Assembly: GCA_017893485.1 (NCBI GenBank)
Contig: CM030366.1
Span: 77,133,227-77,197,226 of the forward strand
DNA: 64,000 bases
Direction of reading: 5' to 3'
From: Hemerocallis citrina
Taxonomy: Eukaryota > Streptophyta > Magnoliopsida > Asparagales > Asphodelaceae
The notes beneath the pieces are model-generated. The model was not told the DNA's origin. It saw only the letters and a list, made by a program, of their open reading frames with translations, and did no database searches. The number at the start of each line of letters is the position of its first letter. Position 1 is the stretch's first letter. The position numbers were made by a program, and so were the translations under genes. Positions 45,898 to 57,603 of this stretch are shown here, piece by piece.

Positions 45898-46700
45898 GTG
45901 AACCCCGTGCAGAACCATCCTCCCCCCAAGGGCCTTGGGGTCCCTGTTACCTTTTCAGACAAGGATTTGGAAGTCATCCGAATGCCCCATTGTGATGCCC
46001 TTGTAATCAACCTTCATATGGCCAACTTAGATGTACGCCGAGTCCTGGTCGACAACAGCAGTTCGGTAAACATCCATTTTCTAGAAGCATTCTAAGGTTT
46101 TAAGTTGTCCAGGGATCGACTCAAGCTCGCCGGCTACACTCTCCACGGGTTCACCGCGGTGCCAGTGACAATCGACGGTGTCATAAATCTCGACGTAACC
46201 GCTGGCAAAACTTCAGTCACCCGAACCGAGCCGATGAATTCCATGGTGGTAGATGTAAAGGCTGCTTACAACGTCATCCTGGGACGACCAGGCCTAGCTG
46301 CTCTTCATGCCATACCCTCAACCTACCATATGAAGATGAAATTCCCCATTACAGTAGAGGTGGGAGAAGTAAGAAGGAGCCAAGAGGCGACTTGCAAATG
46401 CTACATGACTTCGGTAGGAGGGCCGGACCTCTCCCTTGAAGCCCTCGAACTCCCACATGGGAGTAGCAAGACCATCTCAGAGCCGGGCGATGAGTTGGAA
46501 GAAGTAGCTTTCTTAGAAGAAGATCCGACTAGGACTTTCCAAGTTAGTAAGGTCCTTCCCCTTCCCGTCAAAACCGACATTATCAAGTGTATAAGGGGAA
46601 ATCGGGATCTATTTGCCCGGACTGCGACCAATATGCCTGGAATCTCTGAGGAGCTTCTCATGCACCACCTTAGTGTTGCTTCTAGGGCAAACCTGTCCAG
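45898..46700 (+). pseudogene. Tat B protease and linker
   Basis: The frame holds VTFSDKDLEVIRMPHCDALV, NLHMANLDVRRVLVDNSSSV, a TAA after LEAF (46096), then AYNVILGRPGLAALHAIPST and MKFPITVEVGEV. This is the Tat-type aspartic protease. The active site reads DNSSS where the family usually has DGGSS or DNGSS, so the conserved Gly is lost. The linker EALELPHGSSKTI leads to RT. The stop and the active-site change make it inactive. Confidence 0.88.
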
Positions 46701-47494
46701 CAAAAGCGATACAAATTCGCTCTCGAGCGCTAGCAGGCAATCAAAGAAGAGGTGGAAAAACTCTAGAATGCCCGGTTCATACAGGAGGTCAACTACCTCG
46801 AATGGCTGTCCAATGTTGTGATGGTCAAAAAAGCTAATGAGAACTGGAGGATCTGCATTGATTTCACAGATCTAAACAAAGCCTGCCCCAAAGATCCATT
46901 CCCGCTCCCAAGCAGTGATGCAACCTCAGGTCACGAACTCTTAAGTTTCATAGATGCATTTTTGGGTACAACTAGATCGGGATGTTCCCTCCAGGTATTC
47001 TGAAGTCCTCTTTCGTAACTGACCAGGGTCTATATTACTACCGGGTCATGCCCTTTGGGCTCAAGAATTCTGGTGCCATCTATCAGCACCTTGTTAATAA
47101 GGTCTTCAAAGAACAGATCGGTCGGAACATGGAAGTCTACGTAGACGACATGTTGGTAAAGAGCATCAGCAAATCGGATCATGTTTCCGATCTTCAAGAG
47201 GCCTTTGATGTGTTGAGGAGATACAACATGAGGATGAACCGGAATAAGTGTTCCTTCAGCGTCTCATCCAGCAAATTCCTTGGGTTCATGGTCAGCCAAA
47301 GTGGCATAAAGGACAACCCGGAAAAGATTCAAGCCATTCTGAATATGGCTCCTCCTTCAAGTGTCAATGACGTACAGAGGCTTACAGGACGCCTCGCAGC
47401 CATAGGGCATTTTCTCTCCAAGTCCAGAGAAAAATGTCACACGTTCTTCAAGGCCTTCAAAGGGGCTAAAGGCTTTGAGTGGGGGCAACAGTAG
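46701..47494 (+). pseudogene. Tat B reverse transcriptase
   Basis: Across three frames the order is EWLSNVVMVKKANENW, RICIDFTDLNKACPKDPFPL, then (shifted) FVTDQGLYYYRVMPFGLKNS, GAIYQHLVNKVF, MEVYVDDMLVKS (YVDD at about 47140) and KCSFSVSSSKFLGFMVSQSG. IKDNPEKIQAIL and RLTGRLAAIGHFLSKS follow. FTDLNKACPKD.FPLP is the Tat signature version of domain 2. A frameshift near 46990 and a TAG at 47492 end the frame. Confidence 0.93.
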
Positions 47495-47912
47495 CACGAG
47501 TCCTTTGATCAGCTCAAGGCCTATCTAGTCAACCCCCCACTCTTGACCAAGCCAGAGCCTGGGGAAGTCCTCTACATATACATTGCCACTTCGGAGCAGA
47601 CTCTCAGCGCTGTTCTGGTAAGAGAAGAAAATAAAATGCAGAAGCCAATCTACTATGTGAGTAAGGTCCCCAGGGACGCCGAACTTCGTTAACCAAAGCT
47701 AGAAAAGATGGCCTATGTGTTAGTCATGGCATCCTGAAAGCTTCGCCCCTACTTCTAGTCTCACTAAGTGATCATTCTTACCGACCAGCCACTTAAACAA
47801 GTTCTCCACAAGCTCGAAACTTCGGGGCGTCTTATGAAGTGGTATATAGAGTTGAGTCAACATGATATCAACTACCAACCCCGAAATGCTATAAAAAAGC
47901 ACAAGCCCTGAT
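47495..47912 (+). pseudogene. Tat B RNase H
   Basis: Following the RT stop are LKAYLVNPPLLTKPEPGEVL, YIATSEQTLSAVLV, KPIYYVSKV, LEKMAYVLVMAS and VIILTDQPLKQVLH. These are the usual gypsy RNase H motifs (L.LYLAVS..AVSAVL; Y.P.EKLALALV; TD.PL). Several in-frame stops occur (47688, 47735, 47756). Confidence 0.85.
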
Positions 47913-47959
47913 AGAGTTCATAGTAGAAAGCACTATCCCTAACCCCAGCATGGTAATAA

Positions 47960-48420
47960 AGGAACCCCCGATCTGGAATGTGCATGTTGATGGTCCTCGT
48001 GCACTGATGAGAGAAGGGCTGGGGTCATCTTAACTAGCCCCGATGACTTCATTCTTCAGTACTCACTCTGCATAAATTTTCGGGTGTCAAACAACGAGGC
48101 TGAATATGAGGCTCTCATAGCTTGTTTGTGTATGGCATGCAAGGTCGAGGCCCGGCGAGTTAAAATATTCAGCGACTCACAGCTGGTAGTGAACCAAGTA
48201 TCAGGGGAGTACGAGGCAAGTGATGGTTGCATGGCCAAATATTTAGCCAAAGTCAAAAAGCTACTGGCCTCTTTCGAAGATGCACAACTCCAGCGGATTC
48301 CCCGAGAATAGAATGCGCAAGCAGATGCCCTCTCAAAGCTGGCCTCCTCTTCCCTCCAGGGCTTGGAACAAACCGTCTTGATAGAAGTCCTCATGAGGCA
48401 AAGCATCGAGGAAGATTGGT
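47960..48420 (+). pseudogene. Tat B second (archaeal-type) RNase H
   Basis: Motifs are LTSPDDFILQYSLCINFRVS, NNEAEYEALIACLCMA, RRVKIFSDSQLVVNQVSGEY and NAQADALSKLASSS. The NNEAEYEAL...SDSQLVVNQ...NAQADALSK pattern is the additional RNase H domain known in plant Tat elements, located between the ordinary RNase H and integrase, as here. A TAG at about 48309 interrupts it. Confidence 0.9.
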
Positions 48421-48690
48421 TCTGAACTGATGTAGGCGCTGCCCCTAGTGCTCGGGGAGAACTGGATGAGGCCCTTGCTCGAGTTCCTCATAGATGGAAT
48501 TCTCCCTACAGACCCTAAAGAGGCTCGAAAAATCAGAACCAGAGCCGAGCGGTACATGCTCATCGAAGGGGTTATGTATAAACTCTCTTACACACAAGTG
48601 GACGGTAGATCCTACTTGAGATGCCTCTCCCCCGAGGAAGCCCAGTATGATCTAAAGGAGGTCCCTGAAGAGATGTGTGGCACTCATTTC
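48421..48690 (+). pseudogene. Tat B integrase N-terminus
   Basis: Translation includes LLEFLIDGILPTDPKEARKI, AERYMLIEGVMYKLSYTQ and YLRCLSPEEAQYDLKEV, then EEMCGTHF, where the family has HEG.CG.H. The first zinc-binding His is replaced (PEE for HEG). The frame stops at the ATTTC target site of the solo LTR and continues at 51387. Confidence 0.9.
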
Positions 48691-49284
48691 TGTAGCACCC
48701 CAAATTTCTAATATGAGAGCTTAGAAAATAAGTGGCGAAATCCCAGCAATCCACTTCAATAGAACAATAAACACCAACAACACCACTAAAATTTTCTTCT
48801 TTATTACAACAATTATTACAATTACAGCGGAAGTCCAAACATCTCAACACAAATTCATATTTTATTTACAACTCAATAACAACTCAATAGGTCATTACAA
48901 TTTTACAACAACACTAAATGATCCAACTATCTCAAAATGCCCACTCAAGCATCCAACCTCCAATCTAAGCAATAACCTGCAACATGTGAGGCTAGAGTTG
49001 AACCCTAACCCCCAAACTAAAGGGGTCAGCCATAAAAATGGTGTGAGTGGCGACTAATCAAAACAATAACATAAATGAACTTAAAACATAGTATCCAACA
49101 AATAATAATCAAACACTAAAGTATGAAGTACAACAAAAGAATGAGGGGTGATACCAAAACCAAAAGCCAAGTGTGTAAAAACAGGAAATCCAAATGCATG
49201 AAAGTGATTCAATAAAAACATCATGACTACATGCTGACAACGATGACTACTAAGAGATGAAGATAAACTATGATAATTTGCCCA

Positions 49285-49575
49285 TGCTTGATCATTCCGG
49301 AGATTGATCCCACATCACAGGTATTTTCCCTGGATAATTCAGGAGATCATCCCACATCTAAACATAGACTCATAATCACAAGGATACCCCAAAAGTGTCG
49401 CCTCGACTCCGATCATTCCGTAGTTCAATCCCACATCTCAAGATAATTACTTGGATAATTCCGGAGAAATACCTCACATCTCAGGTTAACTACCTGGATA
49501 ATTCCGGAGATAAATCACACATCTCAAGTTAACTACTTGGATAATTCAGGAGATTAAATCCTACATCAAAAGCCA
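49285..49575. repeat. 43 bp tandem repeats in the LTR
   Basis: Units with ATAATTCCGGAGA...CACATCTCA start at about 49290, 49333, 49412, 49454, 49498 and 49541. The spacing is about 43 bp with one wider gap. Confidence 0.9.
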
Positions 49576-49972
49576 TACTGAGGTGCATAACTCAAGTTCT
49601 CATTCGTCATGACACTACTAATGCCTGTCCTTATTAGTTTGGGTTACTGAACAAATCTCCTAGAGTAGTGTACCCTACCGGACTAAAAATCTGAATAACT
49701 GAAAATTCGCCTCAATGGGCCTCAACAAACAACTGAACAAATATCTCAACACCGGTATACTAGGGTCACTTACCTCTAGAGACTCAAAAACAAATAACTG
49801 AACAAATTTCCACTCAACAAGTGGCTCAACAAAATATCTCAAAATCATGTTCTTAACTGAACATCTCAAAGTCAATTACTGAACAAATGTCTCAACATCA
49901 AGTACTGAACAAATGTCTCAAATCAAACACTAAACAGAATATCTCAATTCAAATACAAAGATCCTTCAGGAC

Positions 49973-50221
49973 CAGTCGACTGCATAAAGGACCAGTCGGC
50001 TGTCCAGAGGACATATCCCAACATTCTACAAAAATAATCTAAGGCATGACCAGTCGACTTGACAAGTCATCAGTCGACCGTCCCGAAAGAACTGAACAAA
50101 GTCACAAACAGAGGACCAGTCGACTGACCTCAGTCTAGGTCGACTGTCCCGAACAAATCCCAAGACTCAAAAATACACAGTAGGCTCGTACCAGTCGACT
50201 GCTCTGTAGGCCAGTCGACTG
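49973..50221. repeat. four paired CAGTCGACTG palindromes
   Basis: Pairs start at 49973/49993, 50051/50071, 50117/50137 and 50192/50212. All four have exactly 20 bp between starts. Confidence 0.9.
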
Positions 50222-51386
50222 TCGGCTACAGATTTCCAAACAGAATAGATCTGAACACAAATCAAAACTAGAGTTTTCTAAAGATTTACTAATCACAAAA
50301 TTAACTTGTATCCAGGCAATTAAACAACTCTCGATAATCTCCATCATGGGTACATTTCTCAATTAATCAATTACTCAAATTTTCATCTCCTCATGATCTT
50401 AATTCTTTAATTCTCCCATTAGGGTTTTTCTCAACAAAAGTCTTCCATAACTTAATCCAAATCTGATTTACAATCATAAGGTCCAGGTGTTTACCATCTA
50501 ATCACAACAAAATTAATTCTTAATATGTCTCTCAACAATACGATCTCATAGATCAACATATCCTCAATAAATCTTAATATTTCTCATACATGATCCAAAT
50601 ATCAACAAAAGTTCTCATCCTCCATCTCAAATAAAAGATCCGAATCATATTTACAATGAGACTAACAAAATAATGGCATAATGATCACAACAAGCATAAC
50701 AAAGATCTTACGTCATCTACCAATCAAAACAAACAAAGCAAAGCAAAACAAAACAAACCAACTCACTTTGTTTTGAAGAAAATCCACGAAATAGTTCTTC
50801 TCCTTGCTAGATCCAAAAGCCTCTTCTTTTGCTCCTCAAAATAATCTCAAAAATCCTGTGTGTACTCAATGACGGCTGGGAATAGGAAAATCCCTTATAT
50901 ATGCCGGATTAAAATATTAGGGTTTTCACCCAATTTGCAAAATAATCCTTTCCCAAAATATAATTTACATATATATAGATTAGTCTTGAAATTTCATCAA
51001 ATATCATTTAAACCAGGATTAAATAGTGAAATATAACTTAAACCTCAATGCCAATACTGCTCAAAACGTCCAGAATGCCACTTTCGCGTTTTAACCCAAA
51101 CAAATGTCAATTTTGCAAATAAGCCCTTCTTTTCCCAAAAATTGCAAATACGCACATTTAATTTCAGAAAAATCCGGAAAAATACTAAATAATTCTCAAA
51201 TAATAAATAGTGATTTTTCATAAAGAAAACTTAATTTTTTAAACTTCTAAAAAGTCATTTGCATGTGTTTTGCACGTGTACAAAAGATAAATTTCTTAGA
51301 AAATATTTATTAAATCCTAAAAAATCATTTAAATTCATTTTCAAATAATTAAGATAATATTTGAAAATACGGGGTTCTACAATTTC

Positions 51387-52415
51387 GGAGCAAGGTCCCT
51401 CGCCCGCTAAATCCTGAATTATGGATACTTCTGGCCCACACTCCTCAGCGACATCGAAAAGCACGTTCACCAATGCGTCCCCTGCCAAAAGTTCTCAACA
51501 ATCCGCCGCTTATCACAAGCCCAGCTCTCCTCCTTATCTAGGCCTACCCCTTTTGCAATGTGGGGAATGGACTTGCTCCGGCCTTTCCCTTCAGCGTCGG
51601 GCCAACTGAAGTTCCTTGTCGTTGCAATCGACTACTTCTCTAAATGGATCGAAGCCAATCCTCTAGCGACGATCACAGAGAACAGGGTCCAGCATTTCTT
51701 TTGGAAGAGCGTTGTCTGCCGATTCGGTGTACCTCATATCTTGGTAATGGACAATGGGACCCAATTTATGGGGGCAGCCTTTCACAACTTCTGTACAGAC
51801 CTTTGTATCCAGCAACGATTCTCCTCGATCTCCCACCCGCAATCCAACGGTCAAGCAGAGAACACCAATCGGCAAACTCTCTCCGACCTGAAAAATAGAC
51901 TGGACAAGTCTGCTAAGGGTTTATGGATCGAACAGCTCCCTAATGGGCTCTGGATCTATCGCACTACTAAGAGGACCCCCACAAGAGAATCTTCCTTCAA
52001 CCTCACTTGCAGCTCTGAAGTCGTCATCCGACTAGAAGTCGGTCTACCTTTGCCCCGTTTGATTGCCTACAACGAAGAGCAAAATGTGAACGAGCTTCGC
52101 GGTAACTTGGACCTCATCGATGAGATTCGCAAGAGATCCTCCATTCGGCAAGAAATGTATCGACGTATTATTGAGCAATCCTACAACAAGAGATTCCACC
52201 CTACTGATCTCAAAAAAGGGGGTTTGGTGCTTAGAAAGCTATCAATTTCTTTTCCAAGCAAGAAAAGCAAGCTAGCACCTAACTGGGAAGGACTGTATTT
52301 GGTCTGCAAAGTTTTCAGACCTAGCGCTTATCAACTTGAAGACCCGGGGGGCAAGAGGGTGCCAAGGACATGGAATGCGGAGGAACACTTGTTGAAGTAC
52401 CAAAAGGGTGTTTGA
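51387..52415 (+). pseudogene. Tat B integrase, core and C-terminus
   Basis: The zinc-binding second half (ILNYGYFWPTLLSDIEKHV, CVPCQKF) is followed by the core with MWGMDLLRPFPSASGQLKFL, LVMDNGTQF and NGQAENTNRQ, so all three acidic residues are present. The C-terminal FHPTDLKKGGLVLRKL, KLAPNWEGLYLV and TWNAEEHLLKYQKGV precede a TGA at about 52413. This 285-codon open frame is the best preserved part of the element; a short frame change lies near 51550. Confidence 0.93.
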
Positions 52416-53009
52416 ACACCGCTCAAAGCAACTTCAACTCCTACAACGTTCTTGAAGCATTTCTAAAGTTTCATCCTATTCAGTTAATTTTTTGTATTGT
52501 AATAATGGCTTGCAACTCAGAAGTAGCCACTTAGTCATCCTTAATAAAAAGCAATTTACTTCCTGAAAATTTTCTTGTCTAAATGTTTTGGTTGTCTTAC
52601 CTAGAAGCGTACAAAAATCTCTTTTAAATGATAAGTTTGGAGTCAAACTCTTGATTCGATGATGCTTTAGCTACTTACAAATGAGTTAGTACAAAGTAGC
52701 TCACCATTCGAAGATGCTCCCACAACTGTTGAAAGTCTCTTATCGACAAGATCGGAGTCCAGCACTTAGTTCGATGCCGCTTTAGCTACTTGCAAACAAG
52801 CGAGTACAATGAAGCACACCATTCGAAATTGCTCCTACAACTGTTGAAATTCTCTTAAGGAAAAGTTCGGAGTCCAACTCTTAGTTCGATGCCGCTTTAG
52901 CTACTTGCGAATGAGCAAGTACAAAGTAGGTCACCATTCGAAATTGCTCCTATAACTGTTGAAACTTTCTTAACGACAAGTTCGGAGTCCAACACTTGGT
53001 TCGATGCCG
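52416..53009 (+). repeat. Tat B 3' UTR, 115 bp tandem repeats, left of CACTA
   Basis: The unit AAGTTCGGAGTCCAACAC... starts at 52633, 52748, 52863 and 52978, exactly 115 bp apart. The fourth unit is split by the CACTA element after 32 bp and continues at 63563. Confidence 0.92.
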
Positions 53010-53020
53010 CACTACAAAAG

Positions 53021-53225
53021 ATACTCGATTCACCGGCGAATATTCCCCGGCGTTTTACTAGTAGCGCCGGGGTAGGTAGCGAATAGGAATGGGGCGCCAG
53101 ATGGGATGGTTATACACCGGCGGTCTCATTAAAACGCCGGTAAATCCGCGTATTCACCGGCGTTTTATTTAAAAATGCCGGTGAAGGGTATTATTCACCG
53201 GCGTGTCTAATTAAAATGCCGGTGA
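53021..53225. repeat. CACTA left subterminal repeats
   Basis: At least five CACCGGCG/CGCCGGTG inverted motifs occur, e.g. at 53031, 53046-53073, 53116, 53156 and 53196. In En/Spm, such subterminal motifs are the binding sites of TNPA (known). Confidence 0.9.
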
Positions 53226-53545
53226 AAAGCTGCGATAAATCCCATCTGCCTAACCTTTCGCTCGCCATTTTTCCAAACCCCAAAAAAATAAAAAAAAGGG
53301 GGGCGCTTCGTTTTCCCTCCTTCCTCGCTCTACTTCCCGCGCGTTTGCCTCCGCCGCTTCGTCCACTTCGACAGCCTTCGACCTTTCGTCATCGTCCCTT
53401 CTTCCCTTCGCCATTTTCGATTTCCCTCCTCCCTATCCTGATTTGGAGGTGAATCGGCGATCAGAAATGACCGTGTCGCCCCGCTCTCTCTCTATCTCCT
53501 CCCCCCCGCGCTCGTCGCACCGCTCTCTCTCTCTTTTCGGTATCA
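53226..53545 (+). promoter_or_regulatory. probable TNPA promoter and 5' untranslated exon
   Basis: CT-rich, GC-richer sequence lies between the subterminal repeats and the first array, with donor-like TTCG|GTATCATC near 53539. A partial copy of this stretch is found at 58285-58360 before the second array. The next acceptor, CTTGACAG, is just before the start codon at 55613. Confidence 0.5.
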
Positions 53546-53689
53546 TCTCTTGATTTCCCTTATTTTTGAAACTCAGCATGTTTTTTCTGATAGATGCATC
53601 TTGATTTCCTTAACATGAATGGTTTAGTTGGGATGAAGAATTAATAGAAAAATATATGCTTAGGTACTGGAAATTTTCATGTTCTTTTA

Positions 53690-55365
53690 CTGTTAATGAA
53701 GTTGATTTCATGCATCTGATTGTCTTCTTGGCATGTTTTTTTGATATAAAATAGGTTCACTGTGAACTGAGGATGCTATAGCTACGTATGCCAAAATGGT
53801 CTGGATATGCACAACAATTGGGTTTTAAATTTAGTTGGGCTAAAGAATTAGTAGAGCAACATATATGCTCAGATAATGGAAATTTTCATTTCAAGATACT
53901 GTTAAAGTAACCTGTTTGCCATCTTTGGCATGATTTTTTAACAAAAAATGGGTTCACTTCCAAACTAAGTATGCTGCTAGAATTTTCATCTTCTTTTACT
54001 GTTAATGAAGCTTATTTCATGCATCTGATTGCCTTCTTGGCATGTTTTTTTGACCAAAATGGGTTCACTGTGAACTGAGGATGCTATAGCTATGTATGCC
54101 AAAATAGTCCGAATATGCACAACAATTGGGTTTTAGATTTAGTTGGGCTCAAGAATTAGTAGAGCCACATATAAGCTCAGATAATGGAAATTTTCATTTT
54201 AAGGTAATGTTAAAGTAACCTGTTTGCCCTCTTTAGCATGATTTTTTTAACCAAAAATGGGTTCACTTCCAAACTAAGTATGCTGCTAGAATTTCATCTT
54301 CTTTTACTGTTAAAGAAGCTTATTCCATGCATCTGATTGTCATCTTGGCATGTTTTTTTAACCAAAATGGGTTCACTGTGAACTGAGGATGCTATAGCTA
54401 CGTATGCCAAAATCCTCCGGATATGTTGAACAATTGGGTTTTAGATTTAGTTGGGCTAAAGAATTAGTTGAGCAACATATATGCTCAGATAATGAAAATT
54501 TTCATTTCAAGATACTGTTAAAGTAACCTGTTTGCCATCTTTGGCATGATTTTTTAACAAAAAATGGGTTCACTTCCAAACTAAGTATGCTGCTAGAATT
54601 TTCATCTTCTTTTACTGTTAATGAAGCTTATTTCATGCATCTGATTGCCTTCTTGGCATGTTTTTTTTATATTAAATGGGTTCACTGTGAACTGAGGATG
54701 CTATAGCTGTATGCCAAAATCCTCCGGATATGCACAACAATTGGGTTTTAGATTTAGTTGAGCTCAAGAATTAGTAGAGCAACATATAAGCTCAGATAAT
54801 GGAGATTTTCATTTTAAGATACTGTTAAAGTAACCTAATTGCCCTCTTTGGCATGAGTTTTTAACCAAAAATGGGTTCACTTCCAAACTAAGTATGCTGC
54901 TAGCATAGGCCTCATCTTCTTTCACTGTTAATGAAGCTGATTTCATGCATCTGATTGTCTTCTTGGCATGTGTTTTTGATATTAAATGGGTTCACAGTGA
55001 ACTGAGGATGCTATAGGTACGTATGCCAAAATCCTCCGGATATGCACAACAATTGGGTTTTAGATTTAGTTGGGCACAAGAATTAGTGGAGCAACATATA
55101 CGCTCAGATAATGGAAATTTTCATTTCAAGGTACTGTTAAAGTAACCTGTTTGCCATCTTTTGCATGATTTTTTAACCAAAAATGGGTTCACTTCCAAAC
55201 TGAGTATGCTGCTAGAATATTCATGTTCTTTTACTGTTAATGAAGCTTATTTCATGCATCTGATTGTCATCTTGGCATGTTTTTTTAACCAAAATGGGTT
55301 CACTGTGAACTGAGGATGCTATAGCTACGTATGCCAAAATCCTCCGGATATGCACAACAATTTAA
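53690..55365 (+). repeat. array 1 of about 309 bp units
   Basis: Five full units plus partial ones occur. The marker GGGTTTTARATTTAG falls at 53820, 54130, 54436, 54743 and 55055 (306-312 bp apart). It lies in the inferred first intron of the TNPA gene. Confidence 0.93.
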
Positions 55366-57107
55366 TACACCGGTTTAATTATCTTCCTATTTTCTACTGG
55401 TTGGTGTTATTTACATTAAACTATTCTTAGTGTAATTTGAACCAAACTATCATTGTAATTTAATTTGTTACAAATCTCATTTTTTAAATTTTTTATAATT
55501 ATGTTGGCTTGTTAATCCTACTAAAGTACAAATTTTATGATAGTTATTATAAACATGTTATTAATTAAATTTGCATCTCTAAAGAAGTTATTGAATCCTT
55601 GACAGGTACAACATGCCGAGGCGTGGAAAGAGGATAAATATAAATGATGGCAACGAGAGCCATGGGGATGAGCAGCCACTACATAATAGTGGCAGCCAAA
55701 CAGATGAGGTTGAGGGTAGCACGCCGCCCACTGTCAAAAAACATCGTGGGCAGACTAAGATGACGAATATTTGGAGGCTTCAGAATGATGAAAGGATCGA
55801 GGTGGAGGTGAACGGTGTCGGGCAACCGGTTGGCGATAACGCCAGCAAATTTTCTTCCTTCATTGGGGTTATAGCAAGGAACCCCCGGATACTTCCTTTG
55901 TCATACGAGAGTTGGCCGAAGGTGCCAACCATGACAAAGGCCACTGCTATTACGACAATCAAGGTATTTCTCATCTAAAATACATAATTGGTCGGCGCAA
56001 ATATATTATTGAAATATGTATTTTTAGTGATGGGTAATAAATTTTGCAGCAATTCTTCTCGTTCGCCGACTCCCTTACGCCTTGGGTTGAAAAGTCACTC
56101 TCCAAGAAGTGGAGGGACTACAAGAGTGACTTGAAGGTAAAGTTTTATGACAAAGACCTTTCAGAGGAGGAGAATGCAATGAATGTGCCAGAAAATGTGG
56201 AGCCTTCAGATTGGCAATTTCTTGTGCACTACTGGAGTTCGGCGATCGGTCAGGTATTTACATAAACGCACAAAAATCTAATGAGTATGTGGTTGTATGG
56301 CTACTGTAATGAATTTTTCTGCTAACTTCATTGTGGCATGTACAGAAAAGGGCGGAGGTGGGAGTTGCCAGTCGGTCAAAGCAGCTAGTGTTGCACACCG
56401 CTGGTACACAGAGCTTCACTCTGGTTCGGGAAGAATTGGTAGGCGCAATAGTATTGAACATTTTTTACTTACAGTTATTTGTTTATAACCATTTCATCTT
56501 ACTAATATATAGGCAGAAGATTTGGGGGTCCTACGGAGTTTGGCGACATTGACTTTTTCGATGCCACCCACAAATCGAAGAATGGGACGTATGCGAGCCC
56601 TGAGGCAGCACGGATTCTGGTAATTTGTGAACTAATATCTAATGAGTAGTCGAAATCTCATCTGCTTTTAACTCTGATTGTTATGTCCTTTTACAGACTA
56701 ACGCTCGGAAAAGGTATGATGAAATCTCCTCTGCTTCAGATTCTAACCCTACGGCGGCACGCACAGATTGGCGTACCCGACAGAGAGTTGCCTTGACCGA
56801 TGTTAGGGGAAAGGAGAGGCATGGATGTGTTCGTGGTATGGGCCTAGGACCAACCCCCTCGCGGCTGTTCGGACGGAGTGAATCTAGTTCAAATGCCAAT
56901 CGGGACGAGAAGATGACTTCCTTAAAGGCACAAGTTGCACTCCTCCAAGAACAAATGGCCAATTTAATAGGGCAGCAATCCCAAGTCCCACCCTCGGTAA
57001 GTATTTAAATTGGTATTTTTAAAGAGACTATGGTCTTGAATGCATGAAAGACACGTACTAGTGTTTGTGAGTCTGCATTGTGGCTGTCGTCTATAAGTAT
57101 TTCGTCT

Positions 57108-57420
57108 ATGTTTCTTAAGTGGGCTGTGATTAGAAAGAAAGGGCTGGAGTGGAGATCTGGAAACCCAAATAGAGACTTCTCGTTTATTATAATCTATACT
57201 TATTATTGGACCAATCCCCTTTTGATGTTGTTGCTGATGTCTCTATGTGTCCGTGTGTTGAAGGGAAAGAAGGGATGAGAGAGAGATGAGTAAAATGCCG
57301 CTATATTAGCCTGGTGTATCCTCATTCTCTACCATCCCTCTTTCTGGCTCCATATATGGCTTATATATTAAATTGGTTTCCTTCCACGATGACAGTCCGT
57401 AATACTACACTTGATATGAG
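57108..57420 (+). repeat. D repeat, copy 1 of 3
   Basis: A block with GCTGTGATTAGAAAGA, GTGGAGATCTGGAAACCC and AAATGCCGCTATRTTAGCCT recurs at about 57987-58285 and 61783-62090. The copies flank the second array. Confidence 0.85.
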
Positions 57421-57603
57421 CCCTGTTCATAGCTGCACCCTATTGCATACTCACAAACAACTAATACGTGTCGTTCATGCATTGTATGACCAACCCCACT
57501 TTGGCACATAACATGCTTAGATGACATTGTATGACCTGCTAATAAGGTTTGTTCAGCCGTGTTGTTGTACTGATTTTGAGGATTTTGGTATGCTAGCAGC
57601 ATA

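Larger units (their letters stand above)
48691..51381 (-). mobile_element. Tekay/Del-like solo LTR in Tat B integrase
   Basis: A 2,691 bp segment runs from TGTAGCACCCC to GGGGTTCTACA, read on the minus strand. It has perfect duplications ATTTC (48686-48690, 51382-51386), and the integrase frame resumes exactly after it. A minus-strand TATA CATATATAAGG lies at about 50893-50903 and a donor-like CAAA|GTGAGT at 50766. It has no internal genes. Confidence 0.93.

Noticed and set aside
49285..50221. CRISPR-like regular repeats
   Set aside because: Units are degenerate and inside a plant LTR. The palindrome pairs never form longer arrays and have no cas genes.
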